A stretch of 64,000 nt of DNA from Tetrastigma voinierianum (Eukaryota > Streptophyta > Magnoliopsida > Vitales > Vitaceae): the NCBI GenBank assembly GCA_016808115.1, contig JAEQBH010009442.1, positions 1 through 64,000 of the forward strand. Reading direction: 5' to 3'. Position 1 is the stretch's first letter, and each line of letters begins with the position of its first letter. Shown piece after piece: positions 45,669-56,639 of the stretch. The notes under the pieces were generated by a model. The model did not search any database and had not been told where the DNA came from. It saw only the letters and a list, made by a program, of their open reading frames with translations. A program made the position numbers and the translations under genes.

Positions 45669-46745
45669 ATGTCGAGCTCTCATGTAGAAGAAGTTTAAGG
45701 CAAGTCAGGAAAGGGACCTTGACCCTCCCGCTAGGGAAGGGGAAGAAGGACAAGATCTGATCCTCTCACAAGCTTGGATAGTCGGGTGCGCGAGGTTGGA
45801 GATCGCGATGGGCGGACACGAGGAGGAGTGGACATCATGGAGCGGGGAGAGCATGGAAAGCAGTGGAGGATCTCGAGGTCAGATCCAGAGACCTTGAGAG
45901 GGCATGCATGGCTCGCCGTCCGGTGGTGTCGCACGAAGGAGTTCATGAGGTCTGAGCATGCTCGCGAAAGCTTAGAGTCAAGGGTGGAGGTCTTGACTAA
46001 GCACGAGAAAAGGAGGTAAGGCAAGGTGGCCATTTGAGCGGCGTTGTCGGCTGGGGTTATGGCCACCATGGGCGCGGTGGAGTGCAGAGCCACCTTCAGG
46101 AAAAGGGATGCTAGGAGGCTTGATAACTACGTGGCACATGGAAAGATATTTTGAGGCTGATAGCGCTAACAGACGAGGCTACTAAGTGCCTTATAAGCCC
46201 CTTTCTCTATCTCACCCAGATAATGCTACTCTATGGTGGCGTAGAAGGTTTATGGATATAGAAAAGGTATGCACCGTAGACCGTGGGGCGGATTTCAAAG
46301 AAATCAAAAGCAATTCTACCCCCGAGGATGTGGGATATGGCACGATAGAAGATCGGGCATCTCGGGCGTACGGGATCGATCTGCGACTATGTCAGGAGTT
46401 CTCTTAATGCGAGGCGCCAGATATGAATGAGAATGAGCTTCTCTTGACTTCATGGAGAACCCTCTGGTGGTGGCAGGGTTGAGGACGTGGTGTCAGACCT
46501 AGCCCGCGACCATGGCGATGTGAGTCTCTCGTGGTTTTGAAGGGGGTCGTCACACCTTTCAAGTGCGTGTCAAGGTGGGGGAAGCGAGGACTCTGGCTAC
46601 GACGGAAGGATCGGGTCGTGACCTCTACGACGGAGAGGCGAGAGTGGGAGACGAACGCCTTGATTTCAAGCGAAGACCCAAGCGTTTCACGATACAGCGG
46701 ACCACGTTGGCACGGGAATGTCCAAAAGGGAAAGTACTAACGCCT
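45669..46745 (+). pseudogene. gag: gag region, chromovirus A2 (broken)
   Basis: Start at ATG 45669 in the family context ACAATGTCGAGCTCTCATG; the first frame hits a stop after about nine codons. The next recognisable parts are DPLTSLDSRV near 45757-45787 and GGVDIMERGE at 45825-45855. The capsid core is at 46186-46407: TLWWRRRFMDIEKV followed by DFKEIKSNS and DRASRAYG. The zinc-knuckle region at 46683-46735 reads RFTIQRTTLARECPKG, in which only the last cysteine of the CCHC pattern remains in that frame. The cause appears to be small indels. Confidence 0.83.
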
Positions 46746-46829
46746 TGATCGAGAGGCCTGAAACAGAGGGTGATGATCTTTCGCGTGGGGTCGATGCAAG
46801 CGTTGGTGCTCGAGAGTCAAGCGGCTGGG

Positions 46830-47245
46830 CGGCCTCAGCGGACTCATGTATGTAAGAGCAGGAGTGAATGGGATGTCCACGAGGCCATGATGAATGCCGA
46901 TTTACACCGCAGCTTTGTCACCGAGAGGAGGAGCGAAGACTGACTCCGGACATCAAGGAGGCGGGATGGCTCGAGGGCGAGTTAACTGCGTGCGAGCCTT
47001 ACGAGGTAGCTCGTGGGGTGACGATGAAGATCGGGCCGTGGGAAGGCAAGGTTAACTTCACGGTGGCACCCATGGATGACTTCAAGATAGTGCTCGGGAT
47101 GGACTTCCTTCGCCAGGTAAAAGCTGTGCCTTTACCTTTTCTACGTTCCATGGCTATCTTAGAAGAGGAGGCACCATGTATGGTTCCCACGATCAGGGAG
47201 CAAAGGCCCAAGACCCACACAATGCTATCGGTATGCAACTAGAAA
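46830..47245 (+). pseudogene. pol: Aspartic protease region, chromovirus A2 (active site damaged)
   Basis: A continuous frame of 124 codons (46868-47242) covers most of the protease: RSFVTERRS-like in a side frame, then EPYEVARGVTMKIGPWEGKV, NFTVAPMDDFKIVLGMDF and LRQVKAVPLPFL. The FKIVLGMDFL hydrophobic motif is intact. The DTGATHN active site that A1 retains should lie at about 46885-46915 but is unrecognisable here. Confidence 0.8.
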
Positions 47246-47399
47246 AGGGGTTGAAAGAATGAATTTGACCTACATGGTGGCTCTTGGGAGGACCCGGCCG
47301 ACCACATGGGAGATCTTATGCCCATGGAAGTCGAAGGTTCTAGATGAATTGAGATGTAATGCCACTTGGGACGCAAAACCACCTAGAAGGAGGAAGATC

Positions 47400-47990
47400 A
47401 TAAAAGATCGAGGTTAGACGGGAGCAAAACCCCCTGCCATGGGGCCTGGAATGGCACCCCCGAGTTGAGGAGTTAGAAGACAAGCGAAGGAGTTGCTAGA
47501 TGGGATTCGTCAGTATGCAGGCTCCACATGGCGCGTGGAATTAGCATTCGAAAAAGAAACGATGGGTCGCTACGGATGTGCATGACCTAGAGGCGCTCGA
47601 CAAGGTGACAGTTAAACGAAGTATCAAGTTCCTCTTGTGCTTGGTTATTTGATGGCTTGGTAAACGAGTCTTCCGCAGCCGGACTTGATCGGTATCTGCA
47701 GTGAGGATAGGCCCGAAGGGATGGCGAAGATTCGTGACAGTATGGCTCTATGAGTTCCTAGTGATGCCCTTTGGTCTTACTAATGCTGCTACGATGCGAC
47801 CAACAAAATATTCCATCCTTTCTTGGATAAGTTTAAATTGGTATATCTAGATGATATTGTTATATATAGTAATAGCGCTTGGAGGAAGCGTGTTGATCGT
47901 CTAAGGCGGCGATTCATTTATTAAATGAATGGTATATGTGAAGAAGGAGAAATGCTCCTTTGCTCTTGGAGAAGTGGGCTTCCTAGGACA
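47400..47990 (+). pseudogene. pol: Reverse transcriptase region of pol, chromovirus A2 (broken)
   Basis: Ordered motifs: KELLDG-like at 47490-47505; a KKKR/DGS-equivalent at 47550-47580; VTVKRSIKF-like sequence at 47605-47632 in place of VTVKNKYPIPL; MPFGLTNAA at 47763-47790; HPFLDKF at 47815-47835; and YLDDIVIYSNS at 47842-47873, the catalytic box intact. The rest of the palm is split across frames and partly deleted relative to A1. Confidence 0.85.
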
Positions 47991-48010
47991 TCGCATCAGA
48001 TGGCAAGCTC

Positions 48011-48590
48011 ATGATGGATGAGAGCAGAATCCAAGCCATCCCGGGGAATGGGATTACACTAGGTCTCTGGTCGAGGGTCCTTCTTGGGCACAGTAATTTC
48101 TGCTCCGGCCGGTTCATAAAGGGGGTACTCGAGCGGAAAGCGGCTCCATTGAAACCAGACCTTCTCAGAAAAAGTAAGGCATGGACGTGGGACGAGAAAT
48201 GCCAGCAAGCCTTTGAAGATTTGAAGAAGGCCGTAGGAGGAGCGTGTTATTACGTTACGCTAAGGTGATGGGGTACACAACGATGCCTCGACTTTGCCAT
48301 TGGAAGGGTTCTTATGCGAAGCGCCCTGGCGTAGCTTTGAAAGCCGCAAACTCAATGACACGGAGCGGTACGGTCGAGAGAAGGAGATGACGGCCATCAT
48401 CAGACAGCACGGACATGGAGGCAGTTGTCTGGCTGAGGTCACACTTCATAGTGAAGACGGATAATGTCATTCACCCAGCTACTTCGGACCAGGAAAAGCT
48501 AAGCCCAACGAGCAAAATTAGCGGGGACTTCTGGCTGAATTTGACTACTTATTTGGAATAAGCAGAGCACGGCTAATCACGTGGCCGTCT
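48011..48590 (+). pseudogene. pol: RT connection and RNase H region, chromovirus A2 (broken)
   Basis: The frame 48011-48268 ends SKAWTWDEKCQQAFEDLKKA, the conserved connection segment before RNase H. The DAS motif of RNase H is encoded at 48280-48290 and is followed by a frameshift inside the expected FAIGGVLM. EKEM-like sequence is at about 48380-48395. The tether with NHVA is at about 48575-48595. Confidence 0.78.
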
Positions 48591-48689
48591 TGTGGCCAGT
48601 AAAGCGAGCTAGCATCCATTGCAGCCGGCCAGGAGAGATGGTGGATCTCATAAAGGAGGGTTTACGACACGATCCCGGTGGCAAAGATC

Positions 48690-49800
48690 GACACGTTGGC
48701 TCATGAGGAAAGACAAGGTTTTGGGTAGAGACGATTACACTTTCTACACAAAGGGAAAGAAGCTACATGTACTAAATGGGGAAGCCTGAAGGAATCTCAT
48801 AAAGGAGTGCCACGACTCAGGCGGTACGGACATCCGAGGCGGCGACGCGCGGGCACTCTTGGGGTCAGTCTGCTGCGGCCGCGAGATGCGGGATGATGTG
48901 GAGACATGCGTAAGGACTTGTCTTGTGTTAACGACAAGGCCGGGTGGGCGCAACGTCAACTGAGGATTAGCTGAAGCCACTACCTATAGCGGGCGGCCTT
49001 GGGAAGTGTCACTATGGACTTCATCATCGGCTACCCAGTCAGGGACATGGATCTATCATAGTGGTGGTGGATGGGTTTTCGAATATCTTTCATAGCGACC
49101 CTAAGGATTGCCTGGCGGAGGAGGAGGCAATTTGTTATTCACCGAGCGTGGTGATGTTGGGCTGCAAGTTCATCGTCGAGTGATCGTGTTCGCTTCAGGA
49201 AGTTTTGGATAGACTCTTGGCTTCATGGGCACGGAACTTCACTTCTCTACTAGCTTTCACCCACAAACGGATGGGTAGACGGAACGGGTGAACGCTCTAC
49301 TGGAGCTATACTTGAGGCACTTTGTGAGTGCTAATCAGACCAGATTGGGGCGGGATTCTTTAGATGTGGCTCGATTCTCTTATAATCTGAGGAGGGGTGG
49401 GGCGGCCAGGGAAGGAGTCAGGATTCGAGATAGTCATGGAATGACAGCCAGGTGACTCCCTCGCACCTAGCCGGGGATGGGGAAGAGTCGGCGGCTTCTG
49501 AATTTGCTAAGGGATGGCACGAAGCGGTGACATAGCGCTCATACTTGGAGAAGCCTTAAGAAGATGAAGAAATGGGGTGACGAGAAAAGGAGGCATCGCG
49601 AGTTCCGGGTTGGAGATTTAGTGCTTGTCAAGCTCATCATAGCCGGTTCAAGTCCTTTCGAAAGGTGCCTGAAAAGGACTTGTGAGGAAAGTATGAAGGC
49701 CCCTTTCCCATCTTGGGACGGGTTGGGAGGGTGTCCCTCTGAGATCGAGTTCACGCGAGCTAAGATTCACCATGTGGCTTCCATTATCGACAATCCCAAG
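48690..49800 (+). pseudogene. pol: Integrase region of pol, chromovirus A2 (broken)
   Basis: The zinc module is traced by KECHDS at 48804-48822 and ETCVRTCLV at 48900-48925. The core start HGSIIVVVDGFSN is encoded at 49045-49084. Fragments of the rest include TSFHPQTDG-like DNA at 49245-49275 (ACTAGCTTTCACCCACAAACGG), then LLELYLRHFVSANQT at 49295-49340. The C-terminal module KKWGDEKRRHREFRVGDL and VLVKL is in the frame 49564-49899, the longest in this element after the protease. Catalytic triad residues cannot be placed in a single frame. Confidence 0.83.
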
Positions 49801-49884
49801 CCTATCGCGAAGATAAGGAGGATCCAGGCCGAGGGATTTCTACGAGGGCACCCTACGGCCCGATTGGTCACGTCTATGACAAGG

Positions 49885-50000
49885 AATTGGACTACATAAT
49901 GGCAGACCGGATCGAGGAAGAAGAAAAACTCGGCCCCTGATGAATACTTAGTGAAGTGGAAGGAATTTCTGGGAGAGTGGGCGTTGGGGGCTAGCGGATG
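49885..50000 (+). pseudogene. pol: Chromodomain at the end of pol, chromovirus A2 (broken)
   Basis: DYIMADRIEEEEKLGP followed by a stop, then in the next frame DEYLVKWKEFLGEW, which matches the chromodomain core EYLVKWKG. It is preceded by the linker KIRRIQAEGFLRGHP. One frameshift separates the two halves. Confidence 0.78.
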
Positions 50001-50070
50001 CTTTGTGGCGGGTTTAACGGATCCCGATCGGTTCCCGAGGCGAAAGATGACGAGGACGTTGCGCGGCTTT

Positions 50071-50081
50071 GGTGGGAGGAA
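50071..50081 (+). other. Polypurine tract of chromovirus A2
   Basis: GGTGGGAGGAA, abutting the TGTCACACCC start of the 3' LTR. Confidence 0.78.
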
Positions 50082-50598
50082 TGTCACACCCTCACACATG
50101 GAAAGCCCCTCTTGATCATATGGAGCGTGAGGGAAAACTATATGAGGTGGGAAGATCCCAGAGACTTGGAGAAGCCTCCACTTTGCTAGAAAGATGTGGA
50201 AGGTTACAGAAGACTCAGGGAGAGAGATCCACGCGTGTGGAAGTCTGGAAGGAAAGGAGATCATCCTAGGTTCTTCTAGAGACTTCTTGTACATATGTAC
50301 ATAGTAGAGAATCTTCTAGAATTCTCTAGGTTTGTGGGGAACGTGAGGTTCTGTGGCTCCAGTAGGTGGTATAAAGGAGTGGTGGCTCATTTGCAAACCA
50401 CCAAGCGAGAGCTCTCAAAGCATTGTAAACGTGCTCTCTTAAGCAGAGCTTTCTTCTTTCAAGTGTTCTCGAGTTCTTTTTCGCCAATGGTGGGTAGAAG
50501 CGGGAGCTAGTGTAGCGATCGGAGGTTGACTTAGCAAGCATCGAAGGGCGAGTTGTCACAGTCTGCAGCGGGAGGCTATGAGAAGCTAAGTCAGTGAT
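50082..50598 (+). repeat. 3' LTR of chromovirus A2
   Basis: About 517 bp, starting TGTCACACCCTCACACATGG and ending near AAGTCAGTGA. It contains GATCATATGGAG, TACATATGTACATAG, TATAAAGG at about 50370 and TTTGCAAACC. Indels against the 5' LTR are frequent, substitutions fewer. Confidence 0.88.
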
Positions 50599-50604
50599 CT
50601 TCGG

Positions 50605-51060
50605 CTAGTGCCAATGAGACTAAGAAAGATGCCTCGGCACAGTGCATGCCGCCTGCGTGCCTCGGTCATTTACCGTGACATGCACGGATGGGTGCCTCGA
50701 CTGAGTACCATGCTGTATGCACGAGACAAGAGGTGCCTCGACGGTCATCGTGCCTAGAAGCGGTGTCTCGAGCTGTGTGACATACGTAGATAAGGTTCTT
50801 GGCGCAGTGCTTCAATACAGACATGGTCCTTGGTAGTGCATGCCTTGACAACTGTTCCTCGGCTTGAAGTTCATGACATGCTTAGGCTGAAGTGCCTTGG
50901 CATGAGTCGTACCTAGACACGGTGACTCGACTGAAGTGCGTGGATAGATCGGTCTTTCGACTGGTGCCGTACACTGGAAGCGCGATCTTACTCGACTGAG
51001 TGTACCGACATGCTGAACAAAGATGTCTCGGTCGAATCTTTCTTACCTGTATTTGTGCCT
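50605..51060. repeat. Satellite segment duplicated across element A2, downstream copy
   Basis: GAGACTAAGAAAGATG, GACATGCACGGATGGG, CATACGTAGATAAGG, ACATGGTCCTTGG, CATGCCTTGACAAC and GTGGATAGATC in the same order as 43555-43990. Confidence 0.7.
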
Positions 51061-51270
51061 CGCTTTAATGGCATCATGCACAGAGCCAGTGCCTCGGCTG
51101 AGTGCAAACCTTTAGAAATGGTACCTCGGCTAGTTCCATGATATACCTATATGGTTCTTCGACTTAGTGCTTACTGGAACATGGTGCTTGACTGTACTTA
51201 CTGGGCACGGTGCCTCTGCGTGAATGCCATGACATGCCTGAGCGATGTGCCTTGGCACAGTGCATGCACA
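50935..51270. repeat. Higher-order repeat block T, copy 7
   Basis: GTGGATAGATC, TGTACCGACATGC, a TCTTTCTTACCTG unit, AATGGCATCATGC, CTTTAGAAATGG, TTCCATGATATACCTATATG at about 51133-51152, then GGTGCCTCTGCG and GCCATGACATGCCTG. Confidence 0.7.
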
Positions 51271-52449
51271 GGCGGTGACTCGGCTTTGCACTTCATGCCT
51301 AGGCAACGATTGCCTCATTTTAGTGCCATGACATGCCTGGAAACCGAGGTTCCTCGGCTGAGGAGTGCGTGCGCTAAGACATAGTCCGTCGACCTTGTAC
51401 CCGCGACTAGACACGGTGCCTCGGCTTTAAGGCCATGACAGCTGCCTAGACAAGGTCTGCCGATTACGAGTCTTTCTGAAACGCTGATCTCGGCTAGTGC
51501 CATGGCGATGCTGAAAAGCCTTCGACCAAGTGCATGCTTAAATTAGTGCCTCGGCCGGTACGCCGTACTAGAAAGCGGTGCTATCGGCTTTGAGTCTTGA
51601 CATACTAGATAAGGTTCTTGGCCTTGTGCTTGCCAGACATAGTGCCCCGACTGGTGCTTGCTGAGATACGGTGCCTCGACTGTGCCATGGCGTGCGTAGG
51701 CGTAGTGCGCTTTCTTTTTAGTGTCATGCCTAGCCACGATTGCCCTGCGTCCCCAATGCGATGACATGCTGTAAACGAGGTGTGCCGCTGAGTGCGAGAC
51801 ACGGTGACTCGGCTAGTGCGTGCGTAGGCCAGCGATCTTGCCGACTGGTGCCGTGGCATTACTGGATAAAGGTCTCCGGTCTGATCGCACACACAGGCAG
51901 CGGTGCCTCGGCTGGTCTTATGACAGCTACTGAATGAGGTGCCTTAGCCCGGTCGTGCACAGAAATGAATTGCCTCATTAGTGCCATGACATACATAAAT
52001 AAGGTTCTTTGGCTCTTGCTTGCTTAGGTGAGGTGCCTTGGCACAGTGCGTGCCCCCAGGCAACGGTGCCTCGGCTGGTTGTGTGAGGCCCAGAAGATCT
52101 GCGGCACAGTGCACGTCTTTTATCTGAAGTCTTTTCGGTCGAGTCTTGTGAAGCGTGCGCAGACCAGAGGTGCCTCGATTGCAATTAACTCACTGAACGC
52201 GGTGCCTCGACCTAGTGTCATAACATGCACGAACGAGGTGCCTCGGCCAGTGTCATGCTGAGGAAATGGTGTCACCGACTGTAGTGCCCGTGACATACAT
52301 GAATGGGTTAGCGATGCGATCTTTGCGCAGAGCGGTGTCGCCCGGTACAGTGCATGCCGCCGAAGCGCGGTTATCGACCTAATTCCATGACATGCTTAGG
52401 CCGAGGTGCCTTGGCATAGTGCGTGCCTAGACCGGTGACTCGGCTAGTC

Positions 52450-52745
52450 TGCGTAAATGAATACGGTGCCTACACTTTAGTGCCATGCTGAATGAGTGCC
52501 TCGACACAGTCTTTTCGACATCACAGAGCGAGTCGCGCCGGTCGAGTCTTTCTTACACTGCGTGCCTCGGCACAATGGCGTCGCATGCACTGGAAACCGA
52601 GATGCCTCGGCTGAGTGCGAGCGAAATGGTACCTCGACCCCAGTTCGTGAGATCATGCCATAAGGTTCTTGACTTAGTGCTTGTCGAGACATGAATTAGC
52701 CCCGACTACAGTACTTACTGAACCACGGTGCCTACGCCTAATGCC
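52450..52745. repeat. Higher-order repeat block T, copy 8
   Basis: GCGTAAATGAATACGG, a TAGTGCCATGC unit, TCTTTCTTACACTGC, AATGGCGTCGCATGC, GCGAAATGGTACC, then a damaged landmark GATCATGCCATAAGG at 52651-52665 and GGTGCCTACGCC. About 1.5 kb after copy 7. Confidence 0.65.
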
Positions 52746-54343
52746 ATGACATGCTAGGCCAGTGTCTTGTGGCGCAGTGCGTCTTGCAAACAGCGGTGTT
52801 CCGGCTAGCCTTTGTGTCTATCTGGTAATGCTGACATCTCAAACGCGTCTTATAAGCGAGATCGCGGCTTGAGTCGTGCTGAACCGGTGACTTCGACCTC
52901 TTGCATGCTAGACATGGTGCTCGGCTGAGTGCCATGACATGCCTGAGCTTGATGTTCCTCGGCTGGTGCATGCTCGAGACATGGTGCCTCGGCCTTGTAC
53001 CACGACTAGACAGGGTGCCTCGGCCTTAGGCCATGACATGCCTGGAAGCGAGGTGCACCGATGCAGTCAGCTTTCTGGAAGCAACGTTGCCCAGGCACAG
53101 TGCCATGACAATGCCTAGACGGGCGCCTCAGTGAGTCAAGTGGCAGGCGCGAGTGCCTGACCATTTGCCGTGCACAGAAGCGGTGTCTCGGCTGGTCTTG
53201 TGACATACCTAGATGGGTTCTTGGCTGATCTTTACACATATATGGTCTTGACTAGTCTTTTTAGACCGCGATTGCCTCGGCCCCCAGTGCCATGACATGC
53301 CCAGTTTATGGTGCCTCGACTTAGTCTTATCTTTAGTCGTGGTGCGCCGTCCCAATCTGATGGCGTCTTGCAGAAAGGTGTCTTCGCTGGTGCGGATCTG
53401 GTGGTAGGCTTAGTGCATCATAGACCGCGATGCCTCGACTAGTGCCATGAGCTGAGACCGAGGTGCCTCGGTCTGAGTCGCGTGCACAGACACGTTGCCT
53501 CGGCTGGTCTTGTGGCGTGCGCAGACCGAGGTCTGCGCCGATTGTCGTGTGAAATTGTGCCTCGGCGTAGTGCCATGACATACATAGATGGGTTCTTTTA
53601 CTGCAAGCTTGCGAGAATGAGGTGCTCCCGGGGCTAGTGCTGAACCTGATTCCTCGAAGCTGGATTCCATGACATGCTTGAAGCGAAGGGTGCCTTGGCA
53701 CAGTGCGTGCCACTACCTTGTGATGACTCGGCTGATGTCTGCAGAGCGGTCTGCATGGCCTGAGTCTTGTGGCGTGCGCAGGCAAGAGTCTGGCGGCGCT
53801 TTTGTGCATGCTGAATGGTGTAGCCGGCTTAGTGCGTACTGAACCACGATGCCTACGGCCTTGTGCCATGACATGCCCACAAACGAGGTGCGCCGTGCGG
53901 CGTGCAGACAAGGTGCCTCGACTGAGTGCGACACATGCACAAGCGAGATGCCTCGACTTTAATACATGCCTGAACCGCGGTGGTCGGCCCGGTACATGCT
54001 GGGCACGGTGCCTCGGCTTAGTGTCATGACGCGTATTAGCGAGATGCCTCGGCACAGTGCATGCCCAAACCTGTGCCACCGGTAGAATGCCATGACATGC
54101 ACGGGCGAGGTGCATCCGGTCACAATCTTTCTGAACAACGTGCCTCGGCTAGTGCCGTGACATGCGTGGAGCCGAAGGAGCCTCGGCCGGTGTCATGACC
54201 GAGAAGCGGTGCCTGGAGCCTGGTGCCATTACATGCGTAAGATGAGTTCTTGACTGGTGCTTCCCGCACAGACATGGTGCTTTGTTTAGTCTTTACTAGG
54301 CGTGGTTGTCGGCTGGATTAGCAGCGTGCGAGGCAGTGCCTTG

Positions 54344-54874
54344 TGTCACACCCTCACACATGGAAAGCCTCTTGATCATATGGAGGCACACAAGAACACA
54401 TATAGGGAGGTGGGAAGATTACAGAGACTTGGAGAGGCCATAAAACTCTTGAAAGATGTGGGAAGGTTCTAGAAGACTCAGGAGAGTCACTTGTGTGGAA
54501 GTGCAGAGGAAGGAGATCATCCTAGGTTCTTACAGAGACTTCTTGTAACATATGTGTACATAGTAGAATCTTCATAATTCTCTAGGTTTGTGGGGAACAC
54601 TTCAAGGTTCTACACGCCTTAATGGGTGGCTATAAAAGGAGGTGGTGGCTCGTTTGCAAACCACCCAGACGAAAACTCTCAAAGCATTGTAAGCGTTCTC
54701 TCTTGATAAAAGAGCTTTCTTCTTTCAAGTGTTCTCTTAAGTTCTCTTGACTTCCCAGCCGTGGGTAGAAGCGAAATTTAGTAGCGAGGCAATCGGGAGG
54801 TTGACTTGCTAACATCGAGAAAGGCGGTTGTCTAAGTACCGCGGGAACAAAACGAGAAGCCCAAGTCAGTGACG
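54344..54874 (+). repeat. 5' LTR of chromovirus A3
   Basis: About 531 bp, TGTCACACCCTCACACATGG to about AAGTCAGTGAC. It contains GATCATATGGAGG, CATATGTGTACATAG, CTATAAAAGG at 54630-54639 and TTTGCAAACC. Several TCTAGA sites of the family read TACAGA here (for example near 54530). Confidence 0.88.
54630..54639 (+). promoter_or_regulatory. TATA box in the A3 5' LTR
   Basis: CTATAAAAGG followed by AGGTGGTGG, the same core promoter as in A2. Confidence 0.68.
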
Positions 54875-54875
54875 A

Positions 54876-54887
54876 GTTATTATCGAG
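54876..54887 (+). other. Primer-binding site of chromovirus A3 (degenerate)
   Basis: TTATTATCGAGC replaces TTGGTATCGGAGC of A2; the conserved downstream CCGGTTGCGACGTGTG confirms the position. Confidence 0.6.
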
Positions 54888-54924
54888 CCCGGTTGCGACG
54901 TGTGAGGATTACTTGGAGGATACA

Positions 54925-56045
54925 ATGTCGAGCTCTCATGTAGAAGGAAGTTCTTTGGCGAGTCGGGGAAGGACCTTGACCCTCAGCTAAGGAAAGGGGA
55001 AAGAACAGGTGTAGAACCTCGTGATCCTCTCCACGAGCTTGGGCGGAAGTCGAGGTGGCAGCGGTTGGAGATCGATGGCGGACGGCACGAGGAGGAGTGG
55101 ACCTCGTGGGCCGAGCATGGAGAGGCGTGGGGATCTCGAGGTGCGAGATCCAGGGCCTTGAAGTGCATGGCTCGCCCGGTCCGGTGGTGTCGCGCGAGGG
55201 ATTCATGAGGGTCCCAGACATGCTCCTTGAAGCTTAGAGTCAAGGGTGGAGGTCTTGGCCCAAGCACGAAAGAGGAGCTAAAGCCCAGGTGGCCATTTAT
55301 GAGCGGCGTTATTAAATACGGGTTATAGCCACCATGAAGTGCCCGGGTGGAAGTCTTAGAAGCCACACACCTTCCATTGGGAAAAGGGATGCTAAGGAGC
55401 TTGATAACTACCTGTGGCACATGGAAAGATATTTTGAAGCGATAAAGCGCTAGCAGACGGGGCTACTAAGGTCATGCCGTACTCTACATCTCACCCAGGT
55501 GATCTTTGCTACATGGTGAAATGAAAGGTTTATGGATATAGAAAAGGACTATCTATAGACAGACACGTGGCTGATTTGAAAGAAATCAAAAAAGCAATTC
55601 TACCATGAGGATGTGGGATATATGGCACGTCGAAAGATCGGGCATCTCGGGCATACGGGGATCGTCGCGACTATGTCGAGTTCTCTTCACCCAATGCTTG
55701 GCGCGGGGATATGAATGAGAATGAGCTTCTCTTCAACTTCGCGGAAAACCCTCTGAGGCTAGAATTTGACGAGTTGAGAGGCGTGGTAATCAGACCTAGC
55801 CACGATATAAGCGTGTGAGTCTCGTGGATTTTCGAGAGGGAGGTCGTCTCAGTCGAAGACACTCAAGGAGTAGCCGTGTCAAGGTGGGGAGACCAGAATT
55901 CTGAAGCTCTGACTTAGGAAGGATCGGGTGCGACCCTCTACCAGCCAGAGGAAGGCGAGTGGGAATGACAGCCAGAGATTTCATGCAGACTAAGCTGTTT
56001 CTGTCTGTGGACCACATTGAAACACGGGAATGTCAAAAGGAAGGC
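54925..56045 (+). pseudogene. gag: gag region, chromovirus A3 (broken)
   Basis: ATG at 54925 in the family context ACAATGTCGAGCTCTCATG. The capsid-coding part aligns by DNA with A2: a KLDNYL-equivalent at 55395-55415, RFMDIEK at 55530-55550, and KEIKK at 55580-55595. Frames are short throughout. The zinc-knuckle remnant with GTGGACCAC and CGGGAATGTC lies at 55990-56045. Confidence 0.8.
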
Positions 56046-56149
56046 CTAGCGGCTTTGATCGAGGAGAGAGCGAACGAGGGGTGATGATACTCACATGGGG
56101 TCGATGCAGCTGTTGAATGCCCTCGAGTCGAGCCCCGATGGGGCGACCT

Positions 56150-56520
56150 GAAAGCGAGGACTCAGTGTGGAGACGAGGTGAGATGGGATGTCCACCCTGA
56201 GCCGTGATGAATCTTAGGTGCCACCTGTGACTTTGTCCTCGGAGGAGCGAAGACTGAAGCTCAGGACATCGAGAGGCGGGATGGCTGGCGATTAACTCCG
56301 TACGAGCCTTCCTGAGTAGGCTCGTGGGGTGGCTTGATGAAGATCGGGCCGATGGGAGAGAGCAAGGTTAAGCTTTCACGGTGGCACCGGATGACTTGAA
56401 GATAGTCTTTCGGGATGGACTCGCCGCCCGGGTAAAGTTGTCTGTGCCACCACTTTACGTTCCATGGTATCTTAAAAGAGGAATGCAATGTATGGATTCA
56501 TGTCCTTAGAAATGTTAAGA
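56150..56520 (+). pseudogene. pol: Aspartic protease region, chromovirus A3 (broken)
   Basis: Identified by alignment with A2: GCGAAGACTGAAGC, TACGAGCCTT, GGTGGCACCGGATGACTTG and CGGGATGGACTC occur in order. The encoded DDFKIV and GMD motifs are visible in separate frames. The active-site DTGATH is not recognisable. Confidence 0.7.
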
Positions 56521-56639
56521 CACTATCTTTATCGTATCCAGAAAAGTAGAAAAGGGGGTTGAAAAGAATGAGGTGACCTACGTGGTGGCTCTTAAGGAGG
56601 ACAGATTGACCCTATGGAGATCACATGCCCATGGAAGTG

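Larger units (their letters stand above)
45094..50598 (+). mobile_element. Chromovirus A2: Ty3/gypsy LTR retrotransposon, complete but frame-broken
   Basis: About 5.5 kb on the plus strand, same family as A1. Order: 5' LTR, PBS at 45620-45631, gag, protease, RT, RNase H, integrase, chromodomain, polypurine tract 50071-50081, 3' LTR. The two LTRs differ chiefly by 1-3 bp deletions in the 3' copy (for example GGTATAAAGGAGTGGTGG against GCTATAAAAGGAGGTGGTGG). No clear target-site duplication is seen. It lies inside orientation-B satellite. Confidence 0.9.
50599..54343. repeat. Satellite array, orientation B, between elements A2 and A3
   Basis: About 3.7 kb of orientation-B monomers with the same spellings as the main right arm. 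It opens with the segment matching 43555-43990 and carries two T blocks. The minus-strand open frame 53333-54115 (260 codons) is the longest in the window but is translated satellite, not a gene. Confidence 0.9.

Noticed and set aside
53333..54115. A 260-codon minus-strand open frame as a protein-coding gene
   Set aside because: Its translation is the satellite monomer repeated (HVMAQG-, GRGT- and RHR-type units). It has no domain and no gene-like flanks, and the 30/36-bp period explains the open frame.
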